Assembly: GCA_963514095.1 (NCBI GenBank)
Contig: OY741282.1
Location: forward strand, 14,471,421 to 14,535,420
Length of the DNA stretch: 64,000 bases
DNA from: Eutrigla gurnardus
Lineage: Eukaryota > Chordata > Actinopteri > Perciformes > Triglidae
Reading direction: 5' to 3'
Shown one piece after another: positions 44,701 to 57,000 of the stretch. The number at the start of each line of letters is the position of its first letter. Position 1 is the stretch's first letter. Below the pieces are notes generated by a model that was not told where the DNA came from, did no database searches, and saw nothing but the letters and a program-made list of their open reading frames with translations. The translations under genes were made by a program, and so were the position numbers.

Positions 44701-45393
44701 TTCTATGAAGTTAGCACAAGAGGTCAGTGTCACACATTGTTTCCCCAAGAAGTGTGGAGATTAAAGCTTAAATTCTTGTATGTTGACATATTTTCCATGC
44801 TGAAAACTAAAAAGTGCATGTGAATATCAGGCAGCTGAGAGGCCACGATAATGAACTTCCATGCAAACATCAGCACTGAGTATCCATCAATTAAGAAACA
44901 TGGTCATGGAAAAATATAGGAGTTACATATTTCCATTATTGGTATATGAGTCATGGGTTTTAAACAATTTCTACCATAAGAGAAGATATCTATATCTATC
45001 TGGCTAAAGGCTGACCTTGATTGACACGTTAAACTCTGTTTTAGTGCACATATTTCTTATTAGTCAGTTTGCTTCAGCATCTAGTGGCGTTTGGAGGAAC
45101 TACAACTTCAGTCACTAAGGTATTAATTTATGCATTTAAATGCAGGTTTCCTCTTGTTTGAACACAAATTTAAGAAACAAGCAAACTCAAAAAATGCACT
45201 GCACATAAAATACTGTCTAAATAATGAGACAGAAACATAATGTTAATATATATAAATTAACTAGGAAATCTTAAGGATGTAGATTTTTAGATGCATTACA
45301 TTCAAAGACGTTGGAAGAATAAGACTGGAGTAGAAGATTCGCTGTCGTCATATATAAGAAATAAACATGTGATATTAGTCTCCTCTTTAAGAT

Positions 45394-45434
45394 GTTACGG
45401 TCCGCAGCGCCCACTAGTGGTGCACTTCCGTAAC
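45394..45434. repeat. 41-bp inverted repeat with CTCF-like centre
   Basis: GTTACGG at 45394-45400 is inverted as CCGTAAC at 45428-45434, with CCACTAGTGG at 45411-45420 between. Just past the camkk2 poly(A) signal. The outer arms resemble part of the 650-bp element's terminal repeat, so it may be a small relative. Confidence 0.4.
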
Positions 45435-45464
45435 TGTTAACAACATTTCCACCACAAACATCCA

Positions 45465-47998
45465 GAAAGGCAGTAATATTTTATTCAAAGATGAACAAGA
45501 TACAGTATGTATAGAATAATTAATTCAAAGGTCCCGTTTTGTTGCCAAGGACCTCTCATGCGATGACGATACAGTTATGTGTTCAGTATGTTGGCATGCA
45601 TTTAGGGGAAAAGAGACCCCGAACCTCTGAATGAAATACATTTACACTGCAGAATGCAAAACAATGTGAGCAATAAAAGGTTCACCACTTAGCTTGCCCC
45701 TTCTGACACGGACGAGCAAAAGACTACAAGTTTAAATACTGTATGTATAAAATATTTATCTTACAGGTTTTTTTTGTGGCTTGCACTGTCACCCTGCAGT
45801 CAGACCCAAACTATCCCACAGTTCATTGTTGTTGGTTTTGGAGGGCAAAAGGGGAAAGTTCCTATCTGGTTTTCGTCAAGATAAAAGTGACTTACAGGAT
45901 GCCAGAATGTAAAATCTCTCATCAGTGTTTCAAAAGCAAACGAGGTAACATTTCACAGTATAACACAAATTGAGGCCTTCCTGCAATCAATTCTCTGGCT
46001 AAATCAGGGGCATTAAAAGATAATCGGCTATTATATTTGAGTTCCAGAATTTAGAAGTACAGTACAATCATTTTATGGAGATTTAAAGGCAGAGTGTCTC
46101 GATTTGCAGCACTCCACAGTAAGGAGTACAACTTAATAACACATTTCTGGAAAACACAAAGCGAATAAATAAATAAAATAAAACCAGTCGACCACATATC
46201 CCCCTCCTCATCCTCCAGCCACTGTACGTGACGTTGTGCCAGTGCGTACCACTGCGTACCACTGCACCATACAGAAAGAGACACATCATATGCATAGTAC
46301 TAGTCTTAGAAAACAGACACTTCAGAGTGACATGCAAGTGGGACGTTTTAAAAAAAATCCCTTTATCAGTGTGTGGAAGCATTAAATGTTGTAATAAATA
46401 TTGTGTCAATATTCTATGTTGGAGAAACATCAAATGCCTTCATCTAAACTACACAAACAAATGGTCAACGGAAGGAAAGCAAGAGGAAAATGCAAATTTA
46501 GTGCTTTGGGGTCATCTAAAGTGAGCACATTAATACATAAATACTTTTTAATGAATTTGGAATATCTGTAGAGTGGCCTCTCTGATCAAAGATGACATTT
46601 TTTTTTTTTAAGTTCAACACCTCTACAGACATGTCATGCATAGATTTTACAAAAAAAAAGATCTGCAGCGGCACTATGCTTCCATCTCAAAAATTCAATG
46701 AAAAACAAATGGTTTAAAGGGTTCTTTTTCTTTAACTGCCTGTACGCTACTTTAGAAAATTTGACATAATTGAAGTTTTTGGTGTCCTGAAAATGTGCGC
46801 TTTTGAAATAACATCAGCAATTCTCACAATACAAAACAAATAAAACGAGAACATTCACAAATTTTAACTCGACGTTCAATTCTTTTTTCAGTCCACATAA
46901 AAGAAGTGAAGCAAATACATGACGTGGATGAAACTTGTGAAGCTTCCTCAGTATTACGACACACAACCTTGTTTGTCCGTAGGATTGGAGAGTTACTGAT
47001 TTGCAGATTAAACGATTGCGAACAGAATCATTTTTGCACCAACACGTTCTGTTTTTCTCATATGCATCAGGTAGATTTAAAAATATACTGCAAACACCTT
47101 AAAATCATATCAATGTTCACTATAACAAAGATTCACTAAAAGCACTACCTTTGCAAAAGAGGAAAATGCCATTTTTTATGCCATCTTGTACGCAGTAAAG
47201 ATGCATTTAAACGTTCACAAAGCACTACATCACCAGTTCTTAAAGCTTTCTATTGATTGTATTAAATGGGAGCCTATAAAGAGTCAGTGATAAGACCTGC
47301 GTCAACACGTGTGTCTATGAGCGTGCAACTGTTTATAAATAGCTTATAGAGTGTTTGCATTGGGAACATGAACACATGGATTCAATGTAGTAAACATTTT
47401 TTCACTCCCTTTTTTCATTTGGGGAAAACCTGTACAGATTCTTCACTCTAAAATATGTTACAAAACTGGGCACCGCTACTCTGAAGTGAACCAGACAATC
47501 GTTGGTAAGAAACCTGCTAAAGAGAATGTCGAGGTGATGGCGAAGACGACCAGCCCTCCCCATAAACCATCACCATCGCCCTGTATACCTGAAGTCAAGA
47601 CCAGGAGGAACACAAAGAGTGGCTAGACTACAATATAACACGAAACTGTACAGTTGAAGCCTGAGACAGAAGCATGCTGGGACTATAAATGCATGCGGGA
47701 TAAGAGGAGGAGAGTGGGCAATAAGAGCCGAAGACGGGTTCGAGGTTCAGGAGGATCCTCTGAAGGACGCTTCCCGTGGGACGTCCCCCACAAACGGAGC
47801 CTTTTAAGAGCAGAGGATGGAATACATCCATGCTGCTCGTAGATCCTTAATATCTCTTTTTTTTTCTGTGTCCGCCACACCTCCCGGGGAATGTACACAG
47901 GTGTGGGCCGCCAGTGTAAAACTGTGGAGTAAAGGGGTGTTGTGCTGTGTGGTTCCAGGCAGGCAGATACCAGCATGCAGAAATGAAGCCCCTCCGCA
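45465..47998 (-). other. camkk2 3' UTR
   Basis: About 2.5 kb of AT-rich noncoding sequence between the camkk2 stop codon and the first clear - strand AATAAA signal. The small open frames inside it (for example 47831-47628) are not conserved-looking and overlap nothing I recognise. Confidence 0.6.
45480..45485 (-). terminator. camkk2 polyadenylation signal AATAAA
   Basis: TTTATT on the + strand is AATAAA on the camkk2 strand. I find no earlier canonical signal between the stop codon and here. Cleavage would fall near 45450-45470. Confidence 0.6.
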
Positions 47999-48071
47999 TC
48001 AGGAAAGAGCCTCGTCCTCTCCCACGTAGGGCAGGTCCATACTCCTCATGCCATCACCGCTCTCCTGTTTC
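47999..48071 (-). CDS. camkk2: camkk2 coding exon 16 (C-terminus)
   Basis: 73 coding nt after acceptor ttacttag. It completes Thr and adds KQESGDGMRSMDLPYVGEDE and ALS, stop TGA at 48001-47999. A human CAMKK2 isoform, as I recall it, ends LLTKQGSEDNLQ...PPPVGEEEVLL, so this is the family's KQ...VGEEE-type tail. The 1.85-kb intron before it may hide an alternative exon that I could not recognise. Confidence 0.88.
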
Positions 48072-51000
48072 CTAAGTAACACAGCAAGAGACACGGCGTT
48101 GAGTTCTAACGCTGCCGTGGGCCCGCCGTCAGTCCTATACCACTGAACCGAGAGAGCAACGAGACTAAGCTATGTTTAGCAACTGAAACGCACCATTTCA
48201 CTCTTACATAATGCGAGGCAGCCAGCTCTGAGGAAACGCTGTTGGGTTGGTTTACATATCATACACAAGGGGAGACCCAAGTAAATAAAGAAAAGGGGAA
48301 ACAAATAGGGGAAGGGGGATGCTCTATTACAGGAGTTACACATTTTTCTCACGGAGAGACACAAAGCACTATTAGTTAGCAGGTCTTTAGGATAAGAATG
48401 TTTCATGCAAAGGGATAACTTATCGTATTGATCAGTGAATGCCACTTAAAATGCTACTTTTTTGATGGTGTCAGACAGGCACTGATGACATTTTTGGTTA
48501 AGTGTGGCACTATTATATTGCTTTACACATTAAGATTGTATAATATAACACAAATCAACACCACAAAGTGCGAAACATGAGTTACTGCAAAGTTATATCA
48601 ACGCCTCTCTGACAGTGTCAACTAAAAAAACTGGATCACAGCAGGTGGGGCTCAGGGTATTTTGTCCATCCCTATAATATTGTGCCTTATTCCATAGATC
48701 AGGTGCTCAGAATATAATAATCTCTAGTGACATGTCATGGCCTTGTTCATACAAAGAAGTCAAATTTAGCTTGGACGAGAAATGCACCGATTGATCGTTC
48801 ACCGTCGGCCTTCATCAGCTGATTTTTTAGAGACCTTCCTGTAAAAAATGTGTGAGTGCTTTCAATAATAGTTCTTAGAAATATTTTTTTTACGATTTCT
48901 TACACAATTGTTGCAAAATTTGGCTCATTGTGTCAAAAATCGACACACAAGCCAAATAAAACACAACACTAAGAGAAACATCTCCTTACTAACAAATTGT
49001 GCAAATGCCTTTTGTTTACCATTGAAAGTTTTTCCAACAGAAACCACAAAGAAAAGTAGAATTAGGACAGTAATCAGCACAATGTTTCTGTTAACTCATT
49101 GAAAAAAATAATTATTGTAAATTATTTATTCAACATGAGGTTATGGAGGTCTATTCGTAGTGGTTCGGACAGATTGGTTTTAATTCGTGCACGGGAATGT
49201 TGCCAATTTCAGGTAGATCTTTGCATTTTGAAAAGAAGTGTTTTCACAAAAACTGCAAGAGATTTGATTCTTGAATACGTGTGTCTGATATAAGAAACAG
49301 CGTTCTTTAAAAGTGTGTTGCAAAGCAGAGAACGTGTTTGCACTTTTGTCAGTTTTTGTCACAGCATTCACTTTTAGTGTGCAAGCAATCGTGACAAATC
49401 TGCAAAACAACTTAAATTGCTAAAAATTGTCATAAAGCCACATGCTTCACAAAAAGAGCCCTCACACATGAAATATACAATAAATCATCTTACAGCATTC
49501 CCAAAGATGGCTTGTCCAAACACCCCCAAACTAGCACAGGCTAGTTTACAAACTCAAGAGCGTTTGACCGATAGAGCCATGATGAGAAATGCAGCTGCTT
49601 ACATCATGCCAGGGATCTTAAATTAAACTGTCGAGCACTTAAACAGTACAACAGCAGGCATGAGTTTTCCTAAAGTTATTTACCTTCTTTGGGTACAATG
49701 AATGTAGCAGTACCTCACATTGCCTGCTCTGCCTTTCCTGCAAGGCAGGGGAGGGAGATGGGAAACAATAACAGGATACTTGACAAACTACTCGACAGAC
49801 ATTAGCTGGCTGCGGTGTGTGAGGACAGCACACACTGCCACGGGTGTGTTGACTCATAATATTACCTCAAAACCAAGAGAGACAAGAGTTTCGAGTCTGT
49901 CGTGTGTCTGTAAACAACCCTTACGTGAGCGATTGCCCCGAAGCACACAAACCGGAGCGGTCCTCTTTACGGCCCCAATCAAAAGGGTTCCCGAAGGAGC
50001 GCTTCCTCAGCATGGTTCTCACCAGGATCTGAAACAGGGTCGAGGACAATCATACACAGATCCAGAACTGATGACACAACTTCACTACACACTGTAGTCT
50101 ATCATCCTATAGAAGAGCTCAATGGAGCGTTTGTCTGTTTTTTAATGCCAGTTTCGTGATTCAAATGCAGTTTTTCACAATTTGATGATAAGACTTGCTT
50201 TTACTTCCATAATCTGAAGCTTCATTTTAGACGAGGCTTCTTTTTTTTCCCCTGAATTGCTTGCATGCAGCTTTTCTATGGAACAGCACGCTCCAATTTG
50301 CTCCTCTGACCTGTGTCTCTGAGTTAATGCGTGGGTTTCTGGAAAGCTTGTTGAAGCAGCTTTGAGCTGCTCTTCATTGGAGGTGCTGAAGTTAACATTT
50401 GTATGTGATTTATGCCTGATCAGATGTCTTTTCTTTTAGTCTGGTTTTCCACCTCTGATGACGAGGAGGGACATTTTTTTTATGTGCCAAACATTTTTTC
50501 CGAAACACATTCTATTAAAGTTCAATGGTTTGTAAATGAATTAATTTAACATCGTTTGAGTTGAATATATTATCCTTAACATATATTAAGACATTTATAC
50601 CATAAATTGATGTATAAAACAATCACCAGAAGACAAGAAGAGATTTTTTTTTTTATAAAAGTACTTGAAAAATATCCCTCATATTAATCCAATCGTACAG
50701 AGAATAAGCAATTTATTTGCTCCTGAAAAGTATTCATTCTTATTATATTATTTATGTCTCAATAGGTGACATGTGACAGTTTTGGTGACTGAGAATGTTT
50801 TTTGAGACAAGAACAAGTACATAAACTCACCACTGTAGCCAGGCTGGGGATGTGTTTCACAGAGTTCTCCACCTCCTCCTCGGTCACCTCAATCAGCATA
50901 CAACAGTTGTCATCCTCCGGAGGAAGAGGCTCAGCACCGTGCCTCGTCACCCACGGGTGCACCTGGGGGCCAACATGAAGAGAACAAAAGTGTTCTTCAT

Positions 51001-53065
51001 GTATTTCGTTCAGATTCCAAAGATGCAGAGCCTCTAGAGATGCATTATTGATGGACTTTCACAAATGTCGTATTTAGAATTAAATAAACAGCATTTCAAC
51101 ATTAGTAGACATTTTTTTTGTCAGATTAGATTAGAATTACGCCACAACACATGTCATTGAGGCACCATCATCAGGATAGCTCAATATGCAGATGATATCC
51201 CGTCATTTCACTCAAATGTAAAAAGTGTTTACCTTCATCCGTGGGATTGATATTCTGGTCTCTGGATTCTTGTCCAGCATTTTCAGCAACAAATCTTTGA
51301 GATCGTCTGAGATGTCGGCACTGTGGAGACAGTTACAGAAAGTTACATATATACAAACAACAGCCATGGGGGAGTGATAGCTTTTTGACATTGTAGCAGC
51401 AGAACTGACCGTTCAGGTAACTCCACAGGTTGTGTCTTGATTTTCTGATGAAGACTCAGGATGCGCTCGTCCATAAATGGACACTGTGAATGAAGGAAAG
51501 ACGGGCAGACTTTAATTCAGGAGAAACTCCAAAACAACAAACAGATCTATTTATCTATATTAGTGCAGACTCACCACTCCAAAGACGAAGCAGTAAAGTG
51601 TCACTCCCATAGCCCAAACATCCAACGCCTACATGATAAAAAAACAAACAAACATACTTTTATGTGAAGAAATCGTTCTTTCAGAGTATGATGGTTGAAA
51701 TCCACAAATGTACAAGCAAACGATATCCAGTTCCTAGAAAAATATGAACTCGAATGGTAAATTCTAGATGAATACTAAGAAAAAATAGTATTTATATAGA
51801 TTTAATAACCATAAAACAAAGCAAAGCATTAATGTAAATCATCACCAGAGGGGAAACTGTTCCTTCACCTTTCCAGAGAAGTTCTTTCTGGTCTCAGAGA
51901 GCGCTTCAGGGGCGAGGAAGGCAGGTGTTCCCACCGTGCTGGTCAGGAGAGCGTCGGCGCCCTCAAACTGGTTACTGACTCCGAAGTCTGCTATCTTGAT
52001 GTGTCCGTCTTCTCCCACCAGCAGGTTAGACGGTTTGACGTCTCTGTGGATGATCCTCTGGTAATGTACTGTCGAAGTAGGAAACGTAATTAAACCAGAG
52101 GCTTGCTGGGATAAAATAAAAATCACACACCTGACACTAGATGGAGTTAGGACGGAAGGAAGTTGGATAGATGTTTCAGCAATTACAGCCATCAAAATCT
52201 ATTTTTCAACCTAACTACCAAGGCTTGTTCAGTTAAAACTACTTATAATGAGGACAAGATTACGGTTCTGACAGTTCCAGTGTCCATGGAGCGCTACCTC
52301 TCCTTACCCCTACATAAGAACTTCATCTTGATGCCACAATTATATCATTCTAATTCCTATATTCACACGCCGCTATATAATAGACCTTTATCTATATAGG
52401 GGACACACAAGAAAATAATGATAGGGAAGAACACCTAATTATCGGATGTTATTGCATATTCGGCTAATTCTGCAACAAAGTTGTTTCATTTCGAGGAGGT
52501 AATTATCTGTATTTGTAAAATAGTGCAGGTACTTAATTATAGCTCTTCTGGGTATGTACCCTCATGGTTGAATGCATTATTATTGGAAGTTGCTTTGGAT
52601 AAAAGCGGCTATTAAATGAAATGTAATGTTATGTAAATATTTGTACTCATCTGAAGAATATATATATATTCTATATATATGACAGCGTGTAGAAAAGGAG
52701 GTTTAGAAGACTCACAATACTCAATTCCCCGGAGCAGATCTTGGAAGTAAAAGCGTGACTGGTCCTCACTGAAAGGTTTCTCCGTCGGCACCTCCATCAC
52801 AGCCCTGCATATATAAACACACGCACACACACACACACACAATTAGCAATCATAACTAATGAGATTGAGCTCATTCCAGTGACACAATCATTACCATAAA
52901 AGAGGCTTAGCTTACCCTTGCTTGACCAGCTCAAACACTGTGACAGAAATACAGATGAGGTTAGTGATGAAAGCTTTTCAGTTACAAAGACACAAACAAA
53001 CTAGACAAAGAAACGATGGGTTTTCTAATACCTTTCTTGAATGCTTGCCTTTTGCGTGACTGTAT

Positions 53066-53107
<42 letters not shown>

Positions 53108-53246
53108 ACTGGCCTTTCTGGCCACAACATACCCATGTACAGATGGTCCTCGCTAGGGTCATCCAAAACCTGGCATCAAATCACAGAGAAATGGAAATGA
53201 GTGTAAACACGCACAGACAATAGATCATCTTTTGTATGCAGCAGAA

Positions 53247-53298
<52 letters not shown>

Positions 53299-54016
53299 CT
53301 TTGTTGTATCGGAGGCTGGATAAACGGCAGCCATTGCCACTCTTCAAATTCATGTTTGCTTCCTCTTTGTACAGATGTGTTAGAATGAGCAAAAACGTGC
53401 CAATGCAATTTAAAATAACAAAGGGTTCTTTCCAAATGGCTCCATTAGCCAGTTGGCAATATGATTTTGTAGCTCTTTAGAGAGAAGAGGCGCAATAGAA
53501 AGACTGTCAAGCGTGAGTAGGCCTTATTGTTTTTGTCACTAAAATATCACGGCCTGATTTTTTCAGTCACTTTAATCTAATACCTGCATTAGCTCCCCAA
53601 CTGTTTTAACAGCACCTACCTCTACCAGTTTCACCACATTAGAATGGTCCAGCTTTTTCAGGATGGCAATCTCCTGATAGACCCGCTCCAGGGGTCCTTT
53701 GGGCTGAGGGGCACCTTCAGGGGCCGCTTTGGCTCCACGAGGGGGAGGTCTCCCTATCGGGGGAGAGAGGGACAATGTGGATGGGCATTAGTGATAGATG
53801 GGAGAAGGGCAGGATAGGATGAAAGACAGGGTTTCCGTATTGGTATGCAGTGTTCATGTACCACTGGAGCATTATAAGAGACTGACTGCTGTTTGGACCA
53901 TCTGTCCCTGGCTCCAGACTTACGTGGGAAACCTGCCTGCCTCATCAGCCTCTTCTTGGACAAAACCTTCATCGCCTACAGGATGATACAGGAGATGGAT
54001 TTGGACAGAGGGGAGG

Positions 54017-54056
<40 letters not shown>

Positions 54057-57000
54057 CAGACGGGGTGGGAGAGCCAAGTGGGCCAGGGAAAGGATGAACA
54101 GAGAGGTAGACAAAAAAAAGGAAGAGTGAGACACAGCAGAGCGAGGTATCTGACAGAGCACCCACTCACACACTTACAAATGAAACCCCACCGCTTATAT
54201 AAACGTCTCTCCTCACCTTGAACATTCTTTGTGCACTTACGACTGCTTCCAGTCATCAGCACACAGGATTATAAAAGCTAGATACACAAAAGGACAACCC
54301 AGGTGCAAAATGACTGAAATGCAAGCCTGCATGTAACATAGATTGCATCATCGTTCTTTATCTTATATAAATAATGTATATTATATTTATATATATGTAA
54401 ACAATCATATTTCTGGCAAACTGCTTGGTCTGTGACAGGACTGTAACACCCATAATTCAACTGAATAAAACAGCATTTCTCACAGTTTTTGCTTTTAAAA
54501 GTTATTAAACTGGAGAAGTGGAAAAACAAGCTTAGACACACAAAAAATATGCCTTAAATCATCTACTCCACACAATGTATTTTATCATAGAACATAAGCA
54601 TTTGGTCTTATGTTTGCTGAACCATCACGGCAGTGTTGAACAAGGCACGCAATGTGTGACGAGCCACATTGTTTGGTAGATATTTTCCCCATTTCTGGAG
54701 AAAAAACACACTTTTTCAATGCCCTCAGTAATTATGTAAATGATATAATCACCGACTGTGACATGTGGGCTTTGTCACTTGGGAGGAATATTAAAATAAT
54801 CCCCGTGTCATTGCCTGTCAACATCATGCAGCTTAATGAGAAACTGCAACAATAATCACGAACAGCAAACAGAAAATCTCAAGCGGGCGCGTTATTAAAG
54901 CACTCAGCGAGGCACAATTAACTGGAGAAATGTTCACATGTCGTTTCAGATGCACTTGAAATCATAGCGGTAAATGTCACATGAGGGTTTGATTATTATG
55001 AGCTTTACCTGCGTGTGTGTGTGTGTGTTTGACAAGGGAAAAGGAATGAGAGAGTAGTGAGAAAAACAGAAGTCACATCTGTATTTTTGTGCGCATGCTG
55101 AACTCACATAGTACGTGTTGTCATCCTCATTGTAAGCCAGCTTGACAACGCCGTAGGAGCCCTGGTCCGGGAAGAAGTCAAGCAGAAACAGAAGCCGATA
55201 AAGTGAGACTGAGCAGCTGTCATTCTTTCATGTGAAAAGAAAACATATAACACTATGTGCAAAGAAATCTCAATAAATACAAACACACATGGGAACAAAT
55301 AACACAAACCTACACACACACACACACACATGAGGGAAGTGTGTGGGCTGACAGTGTACACTGACAGAGTACCAGCTGCTTCAAAGTGAGAACAGAGAAA
55401 TTCAAATCATCGCTCCCTCGCTTCTTTCATTTTGGATTTCAGGCTAATTCAGGAAACTGGATCTGGTTTATGCCATCCAGCTCCCCCTGCCCACACACGG
55501 GAAATTCAGGATAAAAAATAGGCCCAATTAGTAGCCTGTGTGCACAATGTCATGCTCAAAAAACAGAGCGAGAGGGAGAGGGAGGTTGTGGGAGCAGGAT
55601 CAGTTCCTGCTGGGGGAGCAGATTGGAGAGGCAGCCCAGGGCTCATCCTACAGTCCCAGAGATGATCTGATAACAGGAACCTCTCAAACGGTCCTGAAAG
55701 GCTCTAATTGTCTCCTCTAAACACAAAACCACACACATTAACATTTCCATCTTCATGATGAAACTCACCGCAACCGTGCACTTTCTGTCTCGCCAAACCC
55801 ACAATCTAAAGTGTGCACAAACTGAATCCACCAAGCCTCACGCAACCCTTAGAGAGCGCTATTTATACCGGCCTCTTGCCCATCTTCTAACTCTCCCGTG
55901 GCCCGGACGGAGTTTGGGAAAAATGAGGACAGCCGGGAGAGAGGGTGGCGGAGGCTGTTACTGCACGTCCGTGGTTATGTGCAGCGGTACTTGACAGACA
56001 TGCAGTAGGCGGAAGGGAGAAGGGAAATGGGAGAGTCAGTGAAAGGGAGCAATCAGTGAGCTGTCTGTGACGGTACCTTTCCAATCTCATCCTTCAGCTT
56101 GTACTGGTTGAGTTGAACGCAGTCCTTGAGGGGAGAGAGAGAGAGAGAGAGAGGTAAGAGAAAAGAGAGGGGGCGGAAAATGAAATCACATCAGCAATTT
56201 TAGCAGTTAGATACATCATGAGCATTCAAAAAGCTGCTTTCCCCTAATAATTCCATATGAAGTCCGGTCCATGAAATTCCCCTTAAACTGATTTTTTTAC
56301 GTTATTATTTTCAACCAAACTCATGCATGCAAAAAATCTGTTTGCAGCTTGCACCTCCCTCTCCCATTGACTGTCCCTTTGCTTCCCCGTCGTTCCCCTT
56401 CTGTGTTGCTACTATGTGGATAATGGAATTAAGACAGTAAGTTGCATTTACAACCATGAAGAGCAAGCAAGATAAGAAACCGTGTCTCCCTATCGATCTC
56501 TCCACTCTGTGTCAGAATTACGGACGTCGACGCAACTGCACACACACACACACACTCTACAGACAACAAACAGCGCTGGCAATTATTCTGAAAGAACAGC
56601 TATTTACTATTACTTGCTATCTCTACTTCTACATAAAGCTTAAACAGAGCACGTTTAGTGAGCAAGAAACAAAGAGACACAATTCAGTGACTAAGTAGTC
56701 TCGTTCAGGTGTATTACACTCCAGTGAAAAGTGTGAATTTTCAACAATGAGTGATATACATACAGTGCTAAGAACAAGCTGAACCCAGCCTGAATGATTC
56801 ATAACACATAGGGACGCACTGACTAACCAGCTCTTCATAAGAAAATACATTTCTAAATGTAATGTTTTTGATTATTGGTCCAAAAAAGAGATGTTAATTC
56901 AGAGGAATAACCTACAATGAAATTCGCCTGACAAGGAAGTCTTCACCATTAGGATATTTTAAAATAAGCTCCCTTTTTTCATGTGTAAAATATGCGATTC

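Larger units (their letters stand above)
38741..45464. other. Noncoding interval between the convergent nsmf and camkk2 3' ends
   Basis: About 6.7 kb with no recognised exon on either strand. A GC-richer patch with E-box-like CAGCTG/CATCTG sites lies at about 39060-39400 and another GC-rich patch at about 43040-43310. The rest is AT-rich. Small open frames (for example 39935-40321 on the - strand) have no recognisable domain. Confidence 0.65.

Noticed and set aside
47628..47976. Frames in the camkk2 3' UTR on the - strand
   Set aside because: They follow the family-typical camkk2 stop codon and show no homology or splice sites.
53572..53775. Assignment of the kinase gene to camkk1
   Set aside because: GVSNQFEG is CAMKK1-like, but the N-terminal MES(L/F)IVVTE motif, SLPYSP...SSPRLPRRPTVES, CPFMDERI and VKHIPSLATV all favour CAMKK2.
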